Source: Alcaligenaceae bacterium
GTDB taxonomy: Bacteria; Pseudomonadota; Gammaproteobacteria; Burkholderiales; Burkholderiaceae_B
Direction: 5' to 3'
DNA: 15,578 nucleotides
Assembly (NCBI GenBank): GCA_947380655.1
Contig: CANCRX010000068.1
Span: forward strand, 1 to 15,578
Below, piece after piece: positions 5,472 through 10,678 of the stretch. The first letter of the stretch is position 1. Each line of letters opens with the position of its first letter. The notes beneath the pieces were generated by a model. That model saw nothing but the letters and a program-made list of their open reading frames with translations. It was not told the DNA's origin and ran no database searches. A program made the position numbers and the translations under genes.

Positions 5472-7997
5472 ATGACAAACAAAAATAAATATCAACCCCT
5501 GATCCTGGCGCTGATCGGATTACTCATTTCTCCTTTCATCATGCAGGTGCTCGGCCTCACGCCTGGGACAGCGACCGATGTGGTGATTTTTGCGATTGCG
5601 GCACTGGGTCTGAATTTATTGGTCGGACACACTGGGCTCACTTCATTTGGTCACGGTGCATTTTTCGGAATTGGTGCGTATGCAGCCGCGCTTTCACAAA
5701 AATACTGGTTCGAAGGTCAGCTACTGCTGCCGATGGCCTTCACGATTATTTTTTCAGGTGTGCTCGCACTTTGTGTTGGCGCGTTGATTTTGCGGCGTCG
5801 AGGCGTTTATTTTTCACTTTTGACGCTAGCATTTTCAGCACTGACTTTCGCAATCGCGTTTCGCTGGACAAGCTTTACGGGTGGTGAAAATGGATTGGGT
5901 AATGTTGTTCGCCCCGCACTGGGCTTTCTCAAACTGGATCAACCGATCAATTATCTGATCGCAGTCAGTGTGGTCGGCTGGATCGCTCTTTACCTGGTCT
6001 GGCGTATTTTGCGCTCGCCCTTTGGTCATGTCATGGCTGCCATTCGCGAAAACGAGCAGCGTGCACAATTCCAGGGTTATGACACGCAACGTTATAAATT
6101 GCTGGTGTTTGCGATCTCAGGAACCTTAACCGGTATGGCCGGTGGCTTACTCGCCTTCCATTATCGTTTCGCCTCTGCCGATCCGACGTCCGTAGCTTTT
6201 TCTGGTGAGTTATTAGCCATCGTGGTGATTGGTGGCATGCATAGTTTGCTCGGTCCAGTATTGGGTGCATTCTTTTACATTCTGTTTAGAGAGTTCCTGT
6301 CGATCTGGACACCGAACTGGCTCTTTTATTTTGGCCTGATGTTTGTCGGCTTTATTGTGTTTTCACCGAATGGCCTCATCGGTGTCTGGAGTCAGATCCG
6401 CAAGCGATTCAAACCAGAGCTACAAACCGGTGCGGCCATGAGTGCACGGAAAATTTACGAGGGATTGCCATTTCCTTCATTCCTTCAACCCAAGGTCCGT
6501 GAAACAACGGCTCTGGAAGTCAGCCACATCGGTAAAAGTTTCGGTGGTGTCCACGCTGTGCGGGATTGCAGCCTGACGCTGCACTCAGGTATCCATGCGC
6601 TGATTGGACCGAACGGTTCTGGCAAGACAACCACCTTTAATTTGATTTCAGGAATGTTCGCAACGGATAAAGGAGCGATCAACCTGTATGGCGCACCGTT
6701 AGCTGGATTGTCTGCTGATCGAATCAGCATGTTGGGTTTAGCCCGATCCTTTCAAATCACGAATTTGTTCAAGGGTTTGAGTATTTACGAAAACTTGAGA
6801 TTGTCTGTCCAGGCTCGTCATCCAGGCGCCTTCAATATCTGGCGTTCGATTGAGACTTACGAGGACGTCGATGCGCAGACTGCCGAGTTGGTCAAGTACC
6901 TGGGGCTTGAAGGTATCGAGCACTCTGAGGCGGTCAGCTTGTCGTATGGCGGTCAGCGTCTGGTTGATATGGGAATCGCTCTGGGATGTCATCCTAAAGT
7001 GTTGTTGCTCGATGAGCCCCTCGCGGGCTTGGCGGCAGCAGAGCGCGAGCGCATCTCAAATTTAATTCAGACGATCCAGCGTCATATCCCAGTACTGATT
7101 GTCGAACACGATCTCGATCGGGTACTTGGCTTTTCGCAGAACGTCACGGTGATGAACGACGGCAATGTACTGATGTCAGGCACTCCTGCTGAAGTACGTA
7201 GTGATAAGCGTGTGCAGGAAATTTATACCGGTACGGGAACGCCGGCAGTGATGGCACGGGATTTTAGTCAAAGCGAAGAGCAAGATGTATTGCTGGCGTT
7301 TGATCGGGTCAATAGTTTTTACGGTAAAAGCCACATCCTCAATGATGCTTCCTTGAACGTGCGTCGTGGTGAGATTGTTGCCTTGCTCGGTCGTAACGGT
7401 GCGGGCAAGTCGACACTACTCAAAGCGCTGACGGGGCTTGTGCGGCCAGCTGATGGCACGATTGTTTTTGATGGAAAAAACATTGCGGGGATGTCTGCTC
7501 CCGATATTGCACGTATCGGTATCGGCTACGTTCCGCAAGGCAGGGGCTTGTTTGCAGGCATGTCGGTACGCGATAACCTGGCGCTTGGACGGATGAATAG
7601 ACTCAACCCTGCGGTGGGTGGGACCTATTGGACTGAGGAGAAAATTTTTGAATATTTTCCTCGTTTGAAAGAGCGTATGGATGTCGCGGCTGACTATCTG
7701 TCAGGCGGTGAGCAGCAGATGGTGGCTGTCGCACGTGCGTTGTCGGGCAATATCAAACTGCTGCTGTTGGATGAGCCTTTCGAAGGACTCGCTCCCGCTG
7801 TGGTCAACGAGTTGTTTACGGTGTTTGATAAATTACGCAACGAGGTATCGATACTGATTGTTGAACACAATCTGGATTTGGTACTCGCTCTGGCTGATCG
7901 GGTTTTTGCGCTCGAGCATGGAGCGGTATTCCATGAGGGACCGGCAAAAGAGTTACTCAATGATCTCGATTACCGTAAAAAAATTCTCTGGATGTAA
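5472..7997 (+). CDS. fused HAAT ABC transporter: LivM permease + LivG ATPase + LivF ATPase
   Basis: One uninterrupted frame of 841 residues carries three subunits that are separate genes in most bacteria. Residues 1 to about 312 are LivM (permease; LGLNLLVGHTGLTSFGHGAFFGIGAYAA, ending FSPNGLIGVWSQ). About 345-590 is LivG: Walker A GPNGSGKT 379-386, signature LSYGGQ 490-495, Walker B VLLLDEP 510-516, switch H546. About 600-841 is LivF: Walker A GRNGAGKS 640-647, signature LSGGEQQ 743-749, Walker B LLLLDEP 763-769, switch H799. All ATPase motifs are intact, so both sites should be active. ATG 5472 lies 10 nt after the livH stop, with only a weak AGAAG upstream; the longer frame from 5403 adds a cysteine-rich leader inside livH and is rejected. 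In-frame ATGs sit in both linkers (codons 323 and 594) and could allow separate ATPase products, but no strong ribosome binding site precedes them. Confidence 0.92.
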   Translation: MTNKNKYQPLILALIGLLISPFIMQVLGLTPGTATDVVIFAIAALGLNLLVGHTGLTSFGHGAFFGIGAYAAALSQKYWFEGQLLLPMAFTIIFSGVLALCVGALILRRRGVYFSLLTLAFSALTFAIAFRWTSFTGGENGLGNVVRPALGFLKLDQPINYLIAVSVVGWIALYLVWRILRSPFGHVMAAIRENEQRAQFQGYDTQRYKLLVFAISGTLTGMAGGLLAFHYRFASADPTSVAFSGELLAIVVIGGMHSLLGPVLGAFFYILFREFLSIWTPNWLFYFGLMFVGFIVFSPNGLIGVWSQIRKRFKPELQTGAAMSARKIYEGLPFPSFLQPKVRETTALEVSHIGKSFGGVHAVRDCSLTLHSGIHALIGPNGSGKTTTFNLISGMFATDKGAINLYGAPLAGLSADRISMLGLARSFQITNLFKGLSIYENLRLSVQARHPGAFNIWRSIETYEDVDAQTAELVKYLGLEGIEHSEAVSLSYGGQRLVDMGIALGCHPKVLLLDEPLAGLAAAERERISNLIQTIQRHIPVLIVEHDLDRVLGFSQNVTVMNDGNVLMSGTPAEVRSDKRVQEIYTGTGTPAVMARDFSQSEEQDVLLAFDRVNSFYGKSHILNDASLNVRRGEIVALLGRNGAGKSTLLKALTGLVRPADGTIVFDGKNIAGMSAPDIARIGIGYVPQGRGLFAGMSVRDNLALGRMNRLNPAVGGTYWTEEKIFEYFPRLKERMDVAADYLSGGEQQMVAVARALSGNIKLLLLDEPFEGLAPAVVNELFTVFDKLRNEVSILIVEHNLDLVLALADRVFALEHGAVFHEGPAKELLNDLDYRKKILWM

Positions 7998-8014
7998 TGC
8001 TTTTGATCGCTGCG

Positions 8015-8044
8015 GGTTAAGTGCTTAAACTCAAGCACTTAACC
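8015..8044. terminator. bidirectional hairpin between convergent transporter and phosphatase genes
   Basis: A perfect 12-bp inverted repeat, ggttaagtgctt (8015-8026) and aagcacttaacc (8033-8044), with a 6-nt loop. It lies 17 bp after the transporter stop and 7 bp beyond the end of the convergent phosphatase gene. No long T-run flanks either side, but the position strongly suggests a shared transcript end. Confidence 0.7.
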
Positions 8045-8051
8045 AGAGTCG

Positions 8052-8714
8052 TTAACCTGCAAGCTGTTTAATCATGGGCCACATTTCTTGTGGTGAGTAG
8101 GCACAATGGTCGGCTTGCCACGTTTCAACAGGATGATCGGGGCCGCAGTATCCATAGGCTGCCGCGATCGATGGCATACCTGCTGCGCGGGCAGCCTGAA
8201 TATCCCGGATATCATCGCCGACATACATGCAACGATCGGTTCCAAAGCCAGCAATCTGTGCTGCGTGTAGTAAGGGCAGGGGATGTGGCTTTGCATGTGC
8301 GGTTGTATCGCCGCAGACAAGCGCCGCACAGTCCTCAGACAAACCGAGCGCCTGGACAAGCGGTGAAGCCAGATAGGTAACTTTATTTGTCACAATTCCC
8401 CATCTCATTCCTGCACTTTTGATTTGAGCGAGTAACTCAGGCACGCCGTCAAATAGCTTTGTATCGACGTTCATCGCTGCTTCGTAGTCTTTTAAAAACT
8501 GAATACGTGACGCTTCATATTCGGGATGATCAGTGCCCATATCGAGTGCACAGCGCAATAAGCCACGTGCACCGGCAGAGGAAAAAGGACGCAATACCTC
8601 AACGGGTAGTGGTTCAAGACCGCGACGGGTGCGCTGTTTATTTGCAGCGGCTGCAAGGTCGGGTGCTGTATCAGCAAGCGTGCCATCGAAATCAAACAAA
8701 ACAAGAGTGGTCAT
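8052..8714 (-). CDS. HAD-family phosphatase: Gph-like, probable MurNAc-6-phosphate phosphatase (MupP-like)
   Basis: A 220-residue HAD hydrolase of subclass IA. Motif I is DFDGT with nucleophile D8 and acid/base D10; motif II is TNK (T109); the motif III lysine is K142 (AKPHP); motif IV is GDDIRD (D167/D168, D171). It would dephosphorylate a small phosphorylated metabolite in the cytosol. Automatic annotation would be phosphoglycolate phosphatase (gph). However, it is coupled to ubiG by an ATGA overlap and sits beside gyrA-serC-pheA, the same neighbourhood I recall for mupP in Pseudomonas, whose product removes phosphate from N-acetylmuramic acid 6-phosphate in cell-wall recycling. Segments such as WGIVTNK, ALVCGD and the YGY near the end also resemble MupP from memory. 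HAD membership is certain; the choice of substrate is inference. Confidence 0.88.
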   Translation of the reverse strand: MTTLVLFDFDGTLADTAPDLAAAANKQRTRRGLEPLPVEVLRPFSSAGARGLLRCALDMGTDHPEYEASRIQFLKDYEAAMNVDTKLFDGVPELLAQIKSAGMRWGIVTNKVTYLASPLVQALGLSEDCAALVCGDTTAHAKPHPLPLLHAAQIAGFGTDRCMYVGDDIRDIQAARAAGMPSIAAAYGYCGPDHPVETWQADHCAYSPQEMWPMIKQLAG

Positions 8715-9433
8715 TTGCGTGTGGCCATCAGGTAATTGACGCTGGTATCTTGACCCAGCGAGTAGTGTTCAGTCAGCGGGTTGTAGCGCATGCCCAGCAT
8801 CTGGTGTGGTTCAAGACCTGCACCACGCGCCGAGGCAGCTAATTCACTCGGGCGAATAAAACTTTTCCAGCTGTGTGTGCCACGAGGCAGGAGTCGCAAA
8901 ATATATTCAGCACCGATAATCGCAAATAAAAATGATTTCGGGTTGCGGTTCAGCGTTGAGAAAAATACCCAACCACCAGGTTTGACCATGGTGGAGCATG
9001 CACGAATGATGGAACCGGGGTCAGGTACGTGCTCCAGCATTTCCATGCAGGTCACAATATCAAACTGACCTGGCTGCTCAAGCGCCATATCCTCAGCACT
9101 AATATTGCGATATGTAACGGGGACGCCTGATTCAAGTCCATGCAACTTTGCCACTTTGAGTGATTTTTCTGCCAGATCAATGCCTGTGACATTCGCACCT
9201 CCTGCCGCCATGCTCTCAGCAAGAATACCTCCACCGCAGCCAATATCAATGATGGTTTTGCCTTCCAGCCCACCGACTAGATTTTTGATCCAGTTCAGTC
9301 GGAGAGGATTGATAGCGTGCAGCGGTTTGAATTCACTTTTAGGGTCCCACCAACGGGCGGCGAGCGCACTGAATTTATCAAGCTCGGCCTGATCGACATT
9401 GCCTGTAAGAGGGGGCTTGGTGTTGATCGTCAT
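8711..9433 (-). CDS. ubiG: ubiquinone biosynthesis O-methyltransferase
   Basis: UbiG uses S-adenosylmethionine to carry out both O-methylation steps of ubiquinone synthesis, as part of the Ubi assembly in the cytosol near the membrane. The 240-residue protein has the expected N-terminus (DQAELDKFSALAARWWDP, then LHAINPLRLNWI), the SAM-binding glycine motif DIGCGGG (63-69), the acidic residue ending the second strand (GIDLAEKSL), and EMLEHVPDP. The late segment RGTHSWKSFIRPSEL is also typical. Length equals that of E. coli UbiG. The stop overlaps the phosphatase start (ATGA, 8714-8711), implying translational coupling. The ompA terminator lies only about 33 bp before the start, so expression depends on readthrough or on a promoter that I could not identify. 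Confidence 0.95.
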   Translation of the reverse strand: MTINTKPPLTGNVDQAELDKFSALAARWWDPKSEFKPLHAINPLRLNWIKNLVGGLEGKTIIDIGCGGGILAESMAAGGANVTGIDLAEKSLKVAKLHGLESGVPVTYRNISAEDMALEQPGQFDIVTCMEMLEHVPDPGSIIRACSTMVKPGGWVFFSTLNRNPKSFLFAIIGAEYILRLLPRGTHSWKSFIRPSELAASARGAGLEPHQMLGMRYNPLTEHYSLGQDTSVNYLMATRK

Positions 9434-9466
9434 GATGAAAGACCTGGTAATAAAAGTTCAGAGTAT

Positions 9467-9496
9467 AAAAAAAGGCCCCGCAAGCGAGGCCTTTTT
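9467..9496 (-). terminator. intrinsic terminator after ompA
   Basis: The arms aaaaaggcc (9469-9477) and ggccttttt (9488-9496) pair over 9 bp and continue as a short inner stem around caag. On the minus strand the hairpin ends in a U-run (plus-strand a-run 9467-9473), about 50 nt past the ompA stop. The A-T flanks make it nearly symmetrical. A second hairpin, aaccgc (9509-9514) and gcggtt (9519-9524), lies just before it and gives a UUCG tetraloop in the ompA transcript. Confidence 0.85.
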
Positions 9497-9545
9497 AGTC
9501 GAAGTGAAAACCGCCGAAGCGGTTATCACGATCGAGAGCGAAGAA

Positions 9546-10121
9546 TTACTTCTTGCTACCGATGATTTCGACTTCTACGCGACGGTTCTTGGCGCGACCG
9601 GCAGCTGTTTTGTTGTCAGCAACTGGGTTCGATTTGCCTTTACCTTCCGTAGTGATACGGTTAGGATCCATGCCTTTCGAAACCAAGTAGGCCTTAACTG
9701 CAGCAGCACGACGCTGTGAAAGCTTGATGTTGTAATCAACCGAACCGATTGCATCGGTATAACCGACAGCAATGATGGTCTCGAGCTTGATAGCTTGTGA
9801 CTGGGTCACAACCTGGTCAAGCAGCTTTTTACCTTCGGGTTTGACGATTGCTTTGTCAAAGTCGAACAAGGCTTCGGCTTTAATCGAAATCTTGTCAGCC
9901 ATTGGGTTAGCAGAAGCTGGTTTAGCAACGCCATCACAACCAGCAGCGCCGGTTGCAGGTGTCCAGAAGGCATCGCGCCAGCATAATTCGTTGGTGCCGT
10001 TCTTCCAAACAAGCTCATTTGAGCCGTTCTTCCAATTGTCTACCGTTTGCGCGGAAGCGACGCCAGTTGCTGTGAATGCAGCAAAGGCGAGTGCCAGAGC
10101 GAATTTGGAGGGTTTGTTCAT
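9546..10121 (-). CDS. ompA: OmpA-family outer membrane protein
   Basis: A 191-residue exported protein that anchors the outer membrane to peptidoglycan through an OmpA-like C-terminal domain. A Sec signal peptide with cleavage after ASA (24) gives a mature start at QTVDNW. Residues about 82-189 are the OmpA/MotB domain: LFDFDKA, GYTDAIGSVDYN, LSQRRAAAV; D123 and R138 correspond to the two residues that bind diaminopimelate in E. coli OmpA. No beta-barrel precedes it, so this is the short betaproteobacterial form. The linker has a tandem 9-residue repeat, KNGSNELVW / KNGTNELCW (31-48), and two cysteines (C47, C62) that could form a disulfide. A strong GAGGAG lies 5-6 nt before the ATG, consistent with very high expression. 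The gene has its own promoter and a strong terminator. Confidence 0.93.
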   Translation of the reverse strand: MNKPSKFALALAFAAFTATGVASAQTVDNWKNGSNELVWKNGTNELCWRDAFWTPATGAAGCDGVAKPASANPMADKISIKAEALFDFDKAIVKPEGKKLLDQVVTQSQAIKLETIIAVGYTDAIGSVDYNIKLSQRRAAAVKAYLVSKGMDPNRITTEGKGKSNPVADNKTAAGRAKNRRVEVEIIGSKK

Positions 10122-10204
10122 GTTTCTCCTCGTTTGAGCTTGAAGCTGGATAAGTGACTAGCAGCGAACCCCCGCCGCAAATAAATAAATCAGGAAACGG
10201 GGCC

Positions 10205-10232
10205 AGTATAGCAACGCTAAGAGCAGGTTCAA
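10205..10232 (-). promoter_or_regulatory. promoter of ompA
   Basis: On the minus strand, TTGAAC (10232-10227) and TATACT (10210-10205) are 16 bp apart. Transcription would start near 10198, giving a leader of about 77 nt before the ompA ATG. Good hexamers agree with a highly expressed porin-like gene. Confidence 0.68.
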
Positions 10233-10581
10233 AGTAATTACACACTGGGTTTCCTGCGTGCTGATTGGAATCTTAAGGCATTTGATGAGCTTTGTTGACT
10301 GTTCTGTGCGCGGGAGGGCTTTCATAGTCGTATTTCTACGTTTAGAAGCCATTTGTTGTTGGTTTTTGGCAACAAAGCGGGCAATTTGAAGGGGGGAGTG
10401 TGGTTTTTATGTCGCACCTGGGTTGGTAGGATTTTGTAAATACCCTCGAAATTAATTCAAAAATAGTGCGTGGTTGTGATGAAACCTTAAAAAGTTCATT
10501 CCTTTCATTCAATTGATCCTCCATCAGGGGTGCTGAACGTTTTATTGGGCACTTGAACTGTATATAAGCAGTGGTATCCCT
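10233..10581. other. divergent ompA-gyrA spacer without a supported gene
   Basis: Short minus-strand frames here (for example 10342-10524, 60 residues) have no Shine-Dalgarno sequence and no recognisable family. A 7-bp inverted repeat, tttgttg (10352-10358) and caacaaa (10370-10376), is present with unknown role. The stretch is AT-rich towards gyrA. I see nothing else that I can defend. Confidence 0.45.
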
Positions 10582-10660
10582 AGCGGTTGAAAAGTAGGGG
10601 TGGGGGCGGTGTAGAATCCAAGGTTAATCTTTATGCCCCAATCTTGGGCTTTCAACCGCT
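10582..10660. repeat. 11-bp inverted repeat spanning the gyrA promoter region
   Basis: The arms agcggttgaaa (10582-10592) and tttcaaccgct (10650-10660) are perfect reverse complements 57 bp apart. The left arm contains the putative -35 of gyrA and the right arm lies 19-29 bp before the gyrA ATG. A small nested hairpin (gccc / gggc, about 10634-10649) lies next to the right arm. Confidence 0.6.
10587..10617 (+). promoter_or_regulatory. possible promoter of gyrA-serC-pheA
   Basis: TTGAAA (10587-10592) and TAGAAT (10612-10617) are separated by a G-rich 19-bp spacer. That spacer is longer than the ideal 17 bp, a feature often linked to supercoiling-sensitive promoters, which would suit gyrA. The predicted start near 10624 gives a leader of about 55 nt. 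Confidence is limited by the spacing. Confidence 0.42.
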
Positions 10661-10678
10661 GTCATTAGTCTAGAAAAT

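Noticed and set aside
5021..5482. 153-residue minus-strand frame opposite livH and the start of the fusion gene
   Set aside because: It is rich in His, Gln and Arg, as expected for an antisense shadow of hydrophobic membrane-protein codons.
10342..10524. 60-residue minus-strand frame with a CPLCC motif between ompA and gyrA
   Set aside because: No ribosome binding site, no recognisable family, and it lies in an AT-rich regulatory spacer; chance is the simplest explanation.
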